64,000 bases of DNA, from NCBI GenBank assembly GCA_031549185.1, contig JAVBQG010000014.1, forward strand, positions 23,369 to 87,368, given 5' to 3'. This document shows positions 46,537 through 54,596 of this stretch, in pieces; within the stretch, counting starts at the first letter, position 1, and each line of letters starts with the position of its first letter. The notes beneath the pieces were generated by a model. That model saw only the letters and a list, made by a program, of their open reading frames with translations, ran no database searches and was not told the origin of the DNA. The stretch is from JAVBQG01 sp031549185 (lineage in GTDB: Bacteria; Synergistota; Synergistia; Synergistales; Synergistaceae). The position numbers and the translations under genes were made by a program.

Positions 46537-47886
46537 TTAAAAAATCTCTGCGTCCTCGGATATATTATCGGAGTCCATGCCCTCTCCAAACAGTATACCC
46601 TTTACGCTCGACTCCGGGACGATAAAAACTTCCGTGCCGGGTTGCGCCGCCTCGTTTCCCCGCGCAAAAACCCGCGCGTAATGACGACTCCACCCCGCCA
46701 CAAGCCCGTCCGTATTTTTTTCGACCAACAGCGCGACCTCTCTGCCGACCCAGCGCGAAGCATACTCCGCCAACAGTCGATTCGAAAGGGCAATCGCCGC
46801 AACGGCACGCTCTTTCGTCACCTGCGACGGAACTGCATCTTCAAAACCCGCGGCAATCGTCCCTTTTCGCGGAGAAAAGGGAAAAACATGAATCCTTCCG
46901 AAGCCAAGACCATCAATCAGATCGAGGCTATTCCGAAAAGCTTGTTTCGATTCGCCCGGAAAACCGACGATCAGGTCCGTCGAAAAATGCACGTCGCCTC
47001 CCAGAACCTCGCGTGTCCTCCGCACGATCTCCGCAAATCCGGAGGACGAATACCCCCTGCGCATCCGACGAAGGATTTCGTCGTCGCCACTCTGCAAAGG
47101 CAGGTGAAGGTGGGGGCAGAAGGCGCTTGACGAGGCGAGTGCGTCTAAAAGGTCGTCGTTCAAGCCAAAAGGTTCCAGAGAGCCGAGGCGCAGGCGCGAC
47201 AACCCCGGTAGCTGCGAGAGCAGGCGGATCAACCCGCCGAGCCGCAGCTCCCCCCAATGGTAATTTCCAAGATGTACGCCCGTCAGGATCACTTCGCGAC
47301 ACCCCGAGGAGACGATGCGCCCGACCTCCCGGCAGACGTCGTCCGGATCGCGCGAGACCGGAACGCCTCGCACCTGAGGTACGATACAGTAGCTGCAGCC
47401 GTGCGAACAACCGTCCTGCACCTTTACGAACGCACGCGTATGCATGCGTGGATAATCCAGCGCCAGCGTATCCCACGCACCGCTGCGGTCGAGGTTCTCC
47501 CGCAGCTCGACGAAAGCGCCGTCGCCGCCGAACCAGGCGTCAAGTGCCTCCGGGATCTTGTGCTTCAGGCGATTGCCGACCAGAAGATCGATGCCGAGAT
47601 CTGCGGCCTCCGTGGCCGGCACGCCCTGCGCGTAACACCCGCAGGCGACGATCGCCGCCCGTGGATGTCTTCTGCGGAAACGGCGAAGCAACTTTCGTGT
47701 CTTGTTGTCCGCGACCGACGTGATCGTACAAGTAACCAGCACGATCGCGTCAAGCGCCGGCGCGTCGTCGGAGAGGAAAACCGCGCCCTCTTTCTCGAGC
47801 ATGGAGGCGAGCGCCTCGGCCTCGTAATGATTCGCGCGACAGCCGAGTGTGACGATGGCGAAGCGCTTGTTCGAAATATGATTCAT
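46537..47886 (-). CDS. mtaB: tRNA t6A37 methylthiotransferase MtaB
   Basis: 449 aa radical-SAM enzyme that makes ms2t6A37. The N-terminal MTTase domain has VTLGCRANHYEAEAL, TCTITSVADNKTR and ACGCYAQG. The radical SAM site is DGCSHGCSYCIVPQVRG (CxxxCxxC). A TRAM-like tail is at the C-terminus. Overlap or near contact with rsmE (3 bases). Acts on the product of TsaD, encoded at 31983-33023. Confidence 0.94.
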   Translation of the reverse strand: MNHISNKRFAIVTLGCRANHYEAEALASMLEKEGAVFLSDDAPALDAIVLVTCTITSVADNKTRKLLRRFRRRHPRAAIVACGCYAQGVPATEAADLGIDLLVGNRLKHKIPEALDAWFGGDGAFVELRENLDRSGAWDTLALDYPRMHTRAFVKVQDGCSHGCSYCIVPQVRGVPVSRDPDDVCREVGRIVSSGCREVILTGVHLGNYHWGELRLGGLIRLLSQLPGLSRLRLGSLEPFGLNDDLLDALASSSAFCPHLHLPLQSGDDEILRRMRRGYSSSGFAEIVRRTREVLGGDVHFSTDLIVGFPGESKQAFRNSLDLIDGLGFGRIHVFPFSPRKGTIAAGFEDAVPSQVTKERAVAAIALSNRLLAEYASRWVGREVALLVEKNTDGLVAGWSRHYARVFARGNEAAQPGTEVFIVPESSVKGILFGEGMDSDNISEDAEIF

Positions 47887-47889
47887 CCG

Positions 47890-48621
47890 TCACCCTGCCA
47901 TCAAACGAAACCAGCCGCAACCGACGATCGCGGCCGTCGAAGCGCGGAGCACCCGGCGCCCCAGGCTCACCGGCATGAAACCGTTCTCTTGCAGCTGTCG
48001 CACCTCCTCCGGCGACCAGTCGCCCTCGGGGCCAACGGCGAAAACCAGCTCCCCCGGCACACCTGCCATATCGGAGAGCGGGCTCGTACGAGGAGTGAGA
48101 AGTGCTGCGTAGCGCGCTTGCGGCAGAGAGCGCCAGTCAAGTTTGCAAAAGGAAATTGGAGGGTGAATCATGGGCGGACGGACCGAACCGGAGACTTTCG
48201 ACCCCTCGTCCAGTATTCTCTGCCAGCGCTGCAGTTTCTTCGGCATCTCGACGTCGGAGAAACGCGGGATGGAGTGAGCACAGACGACCGGCCACACCAC
48301 AAAAAGACCGAGTTCGGCGGCGCTTCGCAGGACCGCGTCGAACTGATCCGCCTTGAGCAACCCGATCAAAAGATGGATCCGAACGGTCTCGGGCTTCTCC
48401 CGCATCCTTTCGACCTCGCGCAGGGCAAGGCCGCCCGTGGTCCGCTCGAGCCGCAGGAGGAGTTTTTCGCCTTCTTCCGCTTCGAACGAGAGTCCCTCGA
48501 CCATCGCGCCCTCATAGGCGCGCAAAACTTTCGTCAAATGGCGCTCCTGTTCCCGGTCGATCAGCCAGAGGCCATCACTGGTCGTCTCGCAGCGCTCAAG
48601 CCGGATTCTTGGCAACGACAC
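47890..48621 (-). CDS. rsmE: 16S rRNA m3U1498 methyltransferase RsmE
   Basis: 243 aa SPOUT methyltransferase. ERHLTKVLRAYEGAMVEG lies in the N-terminal PUA-like region. The knot has LVFAVGPEGDWSPEEVRQLQENGF and VSLGRRVLRASTAAIVGCG. Overlaps prmA by 26 bases. Position between prmA and mtaB is the common order. Confidence 0.95.
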   Translation of the reverse strand: MSLPRIRLERCETTSDGLWLIDREQERHLTKVLRAYEGAMVEGLSFEAEEGEKLLLRLERTTGGLALREVERMREKPETVRIHLLIGLLKADQFDAVLRSAAELGLFVVWPVVCAHSIPRFSDVEMPKKLQRWQRILDEGSKVSGSVRPPMIHPPISFCKLDWRSLPQARYAALLTPRTSPLSDMAGVPGELVFAVGPEGDWSPEEVRQLQENGFMPVSLGRRVLRASTAAIVGCGWFRLMAG

Positions 48622-49492
48622 CCCACCACTCCTCTTTGGTCGCCTCCGCTATCGGAAACAAATCGACCTCTTTCAGGGCGCTCAGAAAGATATCCCGTTC
48701 GTTTTCGGTCATACCGGAGAAGATGGCGATTCCACCGGGGCGCAGGACCGAGCGCACGGAAGGGAGCATCTCAAGCAGCGGGCCCAGCAGGATATTTGCC
48801 GTGAGCAGGTCGAACTGTCCGACCACGCCGGAGAGCAGATTCCCCACCTCGAGCGTAACCTTACCCTCGTCTATGTCGTTCAGGGCGAAATTGCCCTCGA
48901 CTTCGCTGACCACAGCGGGGTCCAGATCCCGCGAGAGCACCCGGTCCACGCCGAACTTCAGCGCGGCGATGGTAAGAATGCCCGAGCCGGTGCCCACATC
49001 GATCGTCTCGCGAATGCCATTCGTTTTTCTCATCTCTTTTTCGAGTAATTCGAGCACGACCTGCGTGCTCTCATGATAGCCAGTCCCGAACGCACTGCCG
49101 GGGTTGATGTAGATCGGCGTACGGTTCGCCGGCTCCTTTCCCTTGTGCCATGGGGCAAGAACCACGAGCGCCTCTCCCACGGCGAGAGGGGGAAAAGCAT
49201 CCTCGCTCTGACGGGACCACTGCTGGTTTTCAATCTTTCCCATATCCTCGATGCGTATTCCCGACTCGGGCGCGAGTTCGCCGAGCGCGTCGAGCAGGCC
49301 GTTTCTCCAGTGCGATAGATCGCTGTCGCTGCGATAGTATATCCGCATTCGCAGGCCATCCGGCAGCTCCTGTATCTCCGTTCCGATGCTGCCGGATATG
49401 TCGGCGGCGGATTGCAAAAGTTCCTCGCTGGCGCCTCTCTCGAAATCCTCATGACGGTCGAGGAGCGTCACATACCACCAGTAGCTTTCCAT
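48596..49492 (-). CDS. prmA: Ribosomal protein L11 methyltransferase PrmA
   Basis: 298 aa. Trimethylates ribosomal protein L11. The SAM-binding motif is IDVGTGSGILTIAALKFG, with NPGSAFGTGYHESTQVVLELLE just before it and LLTANILLGPLLEMLP after. Start ATG 49492 (MESYWWYVTLL) was chosen by family N-terminus; an upstream extension overlaps the dnaJ terminator. Begins the prmA-rsmE-mtaB-hsp70-J-rpsU-yqeY run. Confidence 0.95.
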   Translation of the reverse strand: MESYWWYVTLLDRHEDFERGASEELLQSAADISGSIGTEIQELPDGLRMRIYYRSDSDLSHWRNGLLDALGELAPESGIRIEDMGKIENQQWSRQSEDAFPPLAVGEALVVLAPWHKGKEPANRTPIYINPGSAFGTGYHESTQVVLELLEKEMRKTNGIRETIDVGTGSGILTIAALKFGVDRVLSRDLDPAVVSEVEGNFALNDIDEGKVTLEVGNLLSGVVGQFDLLTANILLGPLLEMLPSVRSVLRPGGIAIFSGMTENERDIFLSALKEVDLFPIAEATKEEWWGVVAKNPA

Positions 49493-49510
49493 CCACCGCA
49501 CCCCCTTGTT

Positions 49511-49552
49511 AAAAAATATGGAGAGAAGATTTTTAGAAAATCTCCTCTCCAT
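49511..49552 (-). terminator. Terminator after dnaJ
   Basis: Minus strand ATGGAGAGGAGATTTT / AAAATCTTCTCTCCAT, one mismatch, loop CTA, then ATATTTTTTAA. It is 35 bases past dnaJ and directly upstream of prmA, so it separates the heat-shock operon from prmA. Confidence 0.9.
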
Positions 49553-49586
49553 TCTACAACATGTCCTGCGATTGAACATGCGACTC

Positions 49587-50741
49587 TTACGAGCCGGAAA
49601 ATTTATCCTTGATCCGGTCGAAGATCCCTTTGTCTTCCGACACTTCCACCTTCATCTCGACCGCAAGCTCCCTCAAGAGCCCCTTCGCTTTCTCGGAAAG
49701 ATTCTTCGGCACACCCACGCGCACATGGATGTGCAGGTCTCCGTTACCGGAGCCCCGCAGCTTCGGCATACCGCGTCCTTTGATGCGCAACACCGAACCG
49801 GGCTGCGTGCCGGCGGGAACATCGAGCTTCTCGACCCCGTCGAAGGTCGGTATGCTGACCTCGCACCCAAGCGCCGCCTGCGGCAGTTCGATATCCACCC
49901 TGGTGTGCAGATCCGCGCCCTCTCGCTGGAAGCGGTTGTCGGACGCGACCTCCAACAAAATGAAAAGATCGCCGGACGGCGCGCCCTTTGTGCCCGCCTC
50001 GCCCTCGCCGGACACGCGCAGCCGTGTCCCCGTATCGACGCCCGGCGGAATCTTTACGTCGATCTTTCGGTTTCTGTGTACGCGGCCCTGCCCCTTGCAG
50101 TTCTTGCAGGGCGTGTTCACAATTTTGCCCGTCCCCTTGCATCGCGTGCAGGGCGCGACCTGAACCATCTGTCCGAACGGCGTGCTCACCTTGTGCTCCA
50201 CCTGTCCTCTGCCTCCGCAGGAAGAACAGGTCTCCACGTTCGAGTCCGGTTCTGCTCCACTGCCGTGGCAAGCCGGGCAGTCCTCCTCGCGCGGTATCTC
50301 GACCTGGCGCGCACCTCCGCGGTAAGCCGTCTCGAGCGTGATCCGCATCGACATCTCAAGATCGGCGCCCCGCCTGGGCGCGTTGGGATTGGCACGAGAA
50401 CGCCCCGCGCCGCCGAAACCGCCGAAGAAACTGTCGAATATGTCACCAAAGACATCCGATCCCATACCCCCGAAGGGATCGCCTCCGAAGCCGCCGGCTC
50501 CCGGCGACGCGTCGCCGACGAAGCCAAACTGGTCGTATTGCGCCCGCTTCTGGGGGTCGCCGAGGACGTCGGTCGCCTCGTTAATCTCCTTATACTTGCG
50601 CTCGGCCTCCTCGTTGCCTGGGTTCGCGTCTGGGTGATACTTTCTGGTGAGCTTCCTGTACGCCTTCTTTACTTCCTCTGCGGTCGCATTCCGAGGCACA
50701 CCCAGAACTTCGTAATAATCTCTCTTGCCTGGTGTCGCCAC
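49587..50741 (-). CDS. dnaJ: Chaperone protein DnaJ
   Basis: 384 aa type I J protein. J domain with the HPD motif in KYHPDANPG, a G/F-rich region (PGAGGFGGDPFGGMG), and four zinc motifs CPACHGSG, CSSCGGRG, CTRCKGTG and CKNCKGQG. ATG 50741 lies 20 bases past dnaK. Last gene of hrcA-grpE-dnaK-dnaJ. Confidence 0.98.
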   Translation of the reverse strand: MATPGKRDYYEVLGVPRNATAEEVKKAYRKLTRKYHPDANPGNEEAERKYKEINEATDVLGDPQKRAQYDQFGFVGDASPGAGGFGGDPFGGMGSDVFGDIFDSFFGGFGGAGRSRANPNAPRRGADLEMSMRITLETAYRGGARQVEIPREEDCPACHGSGAEPDSNVETCSSCGGRGQVEHKVSTPFGQMVQVAPCTRCKGTGKIVNTPCKNCKGQGRVHRNRKIDVKIPPGVDTGTRLRVSGEGEAGTKGAPSGDLFILLEVASDNRFQREGADLHTRVDIELPQAALGCEVSIPTFDGVEKLDVPAGTQPGSVLRIKGRGMPKLRGSGNGDLHIHVRVGVPKNLSEKAKGLLRELAVEMKVEVSEDKGIFDRIKDKFSGS

Positions 50742-50761
50742 GGCAAATTCACCTCACCCGA

Positions 50762-52603
50762 CTAGTTTTTATCCGCTTCGCTGAAATCCGCGTCCACCGT
50801 CGGGCCGCTCGTATCCGTGCCCGCCGAGGTCTCGTGCGTCTCGCCCGCCGAAGAAGCTTCCTGTGCTTGCGCGTACAACTTCTGCGCGATCGGGTGCATC
50901 GCCGTCGCCAGCGCGTCCCTGGCGGAGTTGATCGCCGAGACGTCGTCCCCGGCCATAACGTCGCGCAGCGCCGATATTTTGCTCTCGACCTCGCTCTTTT
51001 CCTCCGAGGTGACCTTGTCTCCGAGGTCCTTCAGCGTCTTCTCCGCATTGTAGACGAAGGAATCCGCCTCGTTCCTCGCCTCGATCAATTCCTTCTTCTT
51101 CTTGTCCTCGTCCTCGTGGCTCTCGGCGTCGTTGCGCATCTTGTCGATCTCGGCGTCCGTCAGGCGCGAGGACTGGATCGTGATGTGCTGCACCTTGCTG
51201 GTGCCCTTGTCCTTCGCCGTCACGTTGACGATGCCGTTCGCGTCGATGTCGAAGGTGACCTCGATCTGCGGGATACCCCTCGGTGCCGGCGGAATTCCGT
51301 CGAGCGTGAACTTGCCGAGCGACACGTTGTCGGTCGCCATCGCTCGCTCGCCTTGCAGGACGTGGATCTCGACCTGCGGCTGGTTGTCCGAGGCCGTGGT
51401 GAAGACCTGGCTGCGCGAGGCCGGAATGGCCGTGTTGCGGTCGATGATCTTGGTGAACACGCCGCCCATCGTCTCGAGACCGAGCGAGAGGGGTGTGACG
51501 TCAACGAGAACGATATCCTTATGTTCCCCGGAGAGCACGGCACCCTGGATCGCGGCGCCCACCGCCACGCATTCGTCGGGGTTGATGCCCTTCGTGGGCT
51601 CCTTGCCCAGAAGCTCCTTGACCTTTTTCTGCACCATCGGCATACGGGTTGAGCCGCCGACCAGCAGGATCTTGTCGACCTCCGCCGGTTTCAGGTTCGC
51701 GTCCTTCAGAGCCGCCTGCGTCGGCTTCACGACGCGTTCGAGCAGATCCCTCGTCAGGTCCTCGAACTTCGCCCTGGTAAGCGCCAGCTCGAGGTGTTTG
51801 GGGCCGTTCTGATCCGCCGTGATGAACGGCAGGGAGATGGTCGTCTCCGCCATCGAGGAGAGCTCGACCTTCGCCTTCTCTGCCGCTTCGCGCAGACGCT
51901 GCACGGCCATGCGATCCTTCTTCAGGTCGACGCCGTCGCTCTTCTTGAACTCCTCGGCCATCCAGTCGACGACCCGGTTGTCCCAGTCGTCGCCGCCGAG
52001 CTGGTTGTCGCCCGACGTCGCGAGAACCTCGAACACGCCGTCGCCCACGTCGAGGATCGACACGTCGAAGGTGCCGCCGCCGAGGTCGAAGACCAGAATC
52101 TTGTGCTCGCCCTCTTTGTCCGCGCCGTACGCGAGACAGGCCGCCGTCGGCTCGTTGATGACGCGGAGCACTTCAAGCCCCGCAATCGTGCCGGCATCCT
52201 TCGTGGCCTGGCGTTGTGCGTCGGTGAAGTACGCCGGGCAGGTGATGACCGCGTGCGTGACCGTCGTGCCGAGATACTCCTCGGCGTCCCTCTTGAGCTT
52301 CTGCAGGATCATCGCCGAAATCTCCTGCGGGCTGTACGATTTGTCGTCGATCTTGACTTTGTGGTCGCTCCCCATCTTACGCTTGATGGAGATGACTGTG
52401 CGATCGGTGTTGACGATCGCCTGGCGCTTGGCGAGCTGGCCGACGAGGCGCTCGTTTTCCTTCGTAAACGCCACCACCGACGGCGTGGTTCTGCTGCCCT
52501 CCGCGTTCGGTATGACGGTTACGTTGTCGCCTTCCTTCACCGCGACACAGCTGTTCGTCGTGCCGAGGTCGATTCCGATTACTTTTCCTGTTATTTTTGC
52601 CAT
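50762..52603 (-). CDS. dnaK: Chaperone protein DnaK (Hsp70)
   Basis: 613 aa canonical Hsp70. IGIDLGTTNSCVAV, VINEPTAACLAYG, ILVFDLGGGTFDVSILD and LLVGGSTRMPMV in the nucleotide-binding domain; DVTPLSLGLETMGGVFT and the peptide-binding region follow. ATG 52603 (MAKITGKVIG) is preceded by AAGGGAAGGGA. Between grpE (44 bases) and dnaJ. Confidence 0.99.
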   Translation of the reverse strand: MAKITGKVIGIDLGTTNSCVAVKEGDNVTVIPNAEGSRTTPSVVAFTKENERLVGQLAKRQAIVNTDRTVISIKRKMGSDHKVKIDDKSYSPQEISAMILQKLKRDAEEYLGTTVTHAVITCPAYFTDAQRQATKDAGTIAGLEVLRVINEPTAACLAYGADKEGEHKILVFDLGGGTFDVSILDVGDGVFEVLATSGDNQLGGDDWDNRVVDWMAEEFKKSDGVDLKKDRMAVQRLREAAEKAKVELSSMAETTISLPFITADQNGPKHLELALTRAKFEDLTRDLLERVVKPTQAALKDANLKPAEVDKILLVGGSTRMPMVQKKVKELLGKEPTKGINPDECVAVGAAIQGAVLSGEHKDIVLVDVTPLSLGLETMGGVFTKIIDRNTAIPASRSQVFTTASDNQPQVEIHVLQGERAMATDNVSLGKFTLDGIPPAPRGIPQIEVTFDIDANGIVNVTAKDKGTSKVQHITIQSSRLTDAEIDKMRNDAESHEDEDKKKKELIEARNEADSFVYNAEKTLKDLGDKVTSEEKSEVESKISALRDVMAGDDVSAINSARDALATAMHPIAQKLYAQAQEASSAGETHETSAGTDTSGPTVDADFSEADKN

Positions 52604-52647
52604 AGCAGGGTCCCTTCCCTTCACTTCTTCAAAATAAAATTTTTCGT

Positions 52648-53241
52648 TTATTTTTTCTTGCCGACCCTGACCTGCGCGGCGCGCAGGACCTTGTCGCCCA
52701 GTTTGTAGCCCCGATGCAGTTCTTCCAGCACCATGCCGTCTTCCTTCTCATCCGTCACGTCGACGACCATCATCGCCTCGTGCACAGCCGGGTCGAACCT
52801 GCAGCCCGTGTCGATCACCTGCAGTCCGAGCGCCTGCATGGCCCCGAAAAATTGCCGCTGGACCATCGCGACACCCTTGAACAGGGCCGATTCTTTGTCG
52901 GTCACAGCCAGCAGCGTACGGTCGAGATTGTCCAGAACGGGGAGCAGCGAGTCCACCGCTTGCTCGGCCGCCAGAACGCGGTCCCGGCTTCTGTCCTTCT
53001 CGACCCTCGTCCGGTAGTTGTAAAAATCGGCCTTCGCCCTCTGAGCCTCGTCTTTATACTGGGATGCCTCTTCCTGCAATTCCTCGATCCGTTTCTCCAA
53101 CGCCGTTATCATGTCATCTTTTTTTTCGCCGGCAACCGTCTTTTCCGCCTTGCTCCCCTGCGGAGAAGCGGTGTTTTCCTCTTTCGCACGGTTTGCCGCG
53201 TCTTCGTCGAATTTATGTTTTCTCGATGCCGAGGCAGACAT
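52648..53241 (-). CDS. grpE: Nucleotide exchange factor GrpE
   Basis: 197 aa. A charged N-terminus is followed by a long coiled coil (EKRIEELQEEASQYKDEAQRAKADFYNYRTR, in pieces) and the beta-wing region with ALGLQVIDTGCRFDPAVHEAM and GYKLGDKVLRAAQVRVG. Releases ADP from DnaK. Begins one base after hrcA ends. Confidence 0.97.
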   Translation of the reverse strand: MSASASRKHKFDEDAANRAKEENTASPQGSKAEKTVAGEKKDDMITALEKRIEELQEEASQYKDEAQRAKADFYNYRTRVEKDRSRDRVLAAEQAVDSLLPVLDNLDRTLLAVTDKESALFKGVAMVQRQFFGAMQALGLQVIDTGCRFDPAVHEAMMVVDVTDEKEDGMVLEELHRGYKLGDKVLRAAQVRVGKKK

Positions 53242-53242
53242 T

Positions 53243-54265
53243 CTATCCCTCTCCTTCGCCAGTCGTTTCCATCAAATTTTGCAACACTCCGTCGAGGACG
53301 GAGATGACCTTTTCATAGTTCATTCGTTTGGGGCCGATCACGCCGAGAACGGTCCGCTCACCCTCCGTACAGAACGACGAAAGCACCAGAGAGCAGTGCC
53401 GCAGCTCCGGCACGTCGTGTTCCTCGCCGATGATCACCCGGATGCCGTTTTCCACTCCGCACTTACGCAACAGGTCCGCGAGCCCGCTCTCCTGTTCCAG
53501 AATCGAGAAGAGCGCGCGAAAGCGCCCGATATCCTGAAAATCGGGAAGGTTGAAGAGATTGCCAAGCGACCCCGTGAAGAGCGTGGTGTGGTCCCCCGCG
53601 AGAATCCTGTCCAGCTCGTCGAGCGCCCGGCGGCACGAATCAGCGTATTTGCCGAGCTCCTGCATGATATAGCTCTGCAGCACCTGCCGCACTTCGCCCC
53701 ATTCGTGCCCTGCGAACGCGTTGATCCGGCGCGCAAGGTCCTCCAGCGAGTCCTGTGAAAGATCGCAGGGCATCGATATCATCTTGTGGTGGACAATGCC
53801 CCCCTCCAGGATCACGAGGAGCAGGACGTTGGACGTGTCGACCCGTATGAAATCAATCTTCTGCAGTCGTGCCTGCTTCAACTGGGTGACGGCAGCCATT
53901 CCGACGTAACTGGAGAGCTGCCCCAGAAGTTCGGACGCCGACACGAGCGCTCCCTCGACACCACTGCGGTGCGCTTTCAACTGCTCCACCCACGACCGTT
54001 CGGTGTGGGTTGCACTCTTGCGACGCTGTAGGACGGAGTCGACGTAAAGCCTGTACGCCCTTGTGGTGGGGACGCGCCCGGACGACGTGTGAGGCTGCAT
54101 CAGATAGCCCATCTCCTCAAGATCGGCCATCTCGTTGCGTATCGTGGCCGCGCTGTGTCCCGTCAGGTAACGCTTCGAGACCGTGCGCGATCCGACATTT
54201 TCGCCACTTTCGATGAACTCGTACACAACCGAGAGAAGAACCTCCAATTGCCGCTCCGTAAGCAT
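53243..54265 (-). CDS. hrcA: Heat-inducible transcription repressor HrcA
   Basis: 340 aa. The N-terminal winged helix has LTERQLEVLLSVVYEFIESGENVGSRTVSKRY and HSAATIRNEMADLEEMGYLMQPHTSSGRVPT (in consecutive motifs). The C-terminal GAF-like domain has FIRVDTSNVLLLVILEGGIVHHKM and VIIGEEHDVPEL. ATG 54265 follows GGGAGGGTTGACG. Binds the two CIRCE sites at 30461 and 54299. Confidence 0.97.
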   Translation of the reverse strand: MLTERQLEVLLSVVYEFIESGENVGSRTVSKRYLTGHSAATIRNEMADLEEMGYLMQPHTSSGRVPTTRAYRLYVDSVLQRRKSATHTERSWVEQLKAHRSGVEGALVSASELLGQLSSYVGMAAVTQLKQARLQKIDFIRVDTSNVLLLVILEGGIVHHKMISMPCDLSQDSLEDLARRINAFAGHEWGEVRQVLQSYIMQELGKYADSCRRALDELDRILAGDHTTLFTGSLGNLFNLPDFQDIGRFRALFSILEQESGLADLLRKCGVENGIRVIIGEEHDVPELRHCSLVLSSFCTEGERTVLGVIGPKRMNYEKVISVLDGVLQNLMETTGEGEG

Positions 54266-54298
54266 CGTCAACCCTCCTTCCCGACCCGCCAACCCTTA

Positions 54299-54325
54299 TT
54301 AGCACTCTATCATATCGAGTGCTAA
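54299..54325. promoter_or_regulatory. CIRCE operator upstream of hrcA
   Basis: Perfect TTAGCACTC-N9-GAGTGCTAA, 34 bases before the hrcA ATG. Gives autoregulation of hrcA-grpE-dnaK-dnaJ. Confidence 0.97.
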
Positions 54326-54343
54326 GGCGTCAATAACAGTGTT

Positions 54344-54372
54344 AGACTATCAGGCTGTTGCCTATTTGTCAA
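54344..54372 (-). promoter_or_regulatory. Sigma-70 promoter of the hrcA operon
   Basis: Minus strand TTGACA, 17-base spacer, TAGTCT. The -10 is 18 bases upstream of CIRCE, the same arrangement as at groES. Confidence 0.85.
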
Positions 54373-54516
54373 TACAAGTCAAACTATTTTTTGCAAATTT
54401 CAATCACGTTATATGAGGATGCAAATTCGCATTATGCGATGCGTTGCCGAAATTCTTTGCGTCTAAAAGATTTACCCGGCTCACAAGAATGGCGTATCGC
54501 TTTATCCTTTTCGTCA

Positions 54517-54525
54517 TGGTATAAT
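54517..54525 (+). promoter_or_regulatory. Extended -10 promoter of the AOR gene
   Basis: TGGTATAAT on the + strand, a TGn extension plus perfect -10, with no clear -35. It is 71 bases before the AOR start. Confidence 0.6.
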
Positions 54526-54596
54526 GTACACATAGTTTTGGGAGGGGAGTCGCACCCGCGGCTCTCGACTATACAACTGGGAGGGTGTAGAAAAAT

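Larger units (their letters stand above)
54266..54596. other. Divergent regulatory region between hrcA and the AOR gene
   Basis: 331 bases without a gene. Contains the CIRCE operator, a minus-strand sigma-70 promoter for hrcA, and a + strand extended -10 for the AOR gene. The ~145-base stretch between the promoters (54373-54516) is AT-rich with no further recognisable site. Confidence 0.7.
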
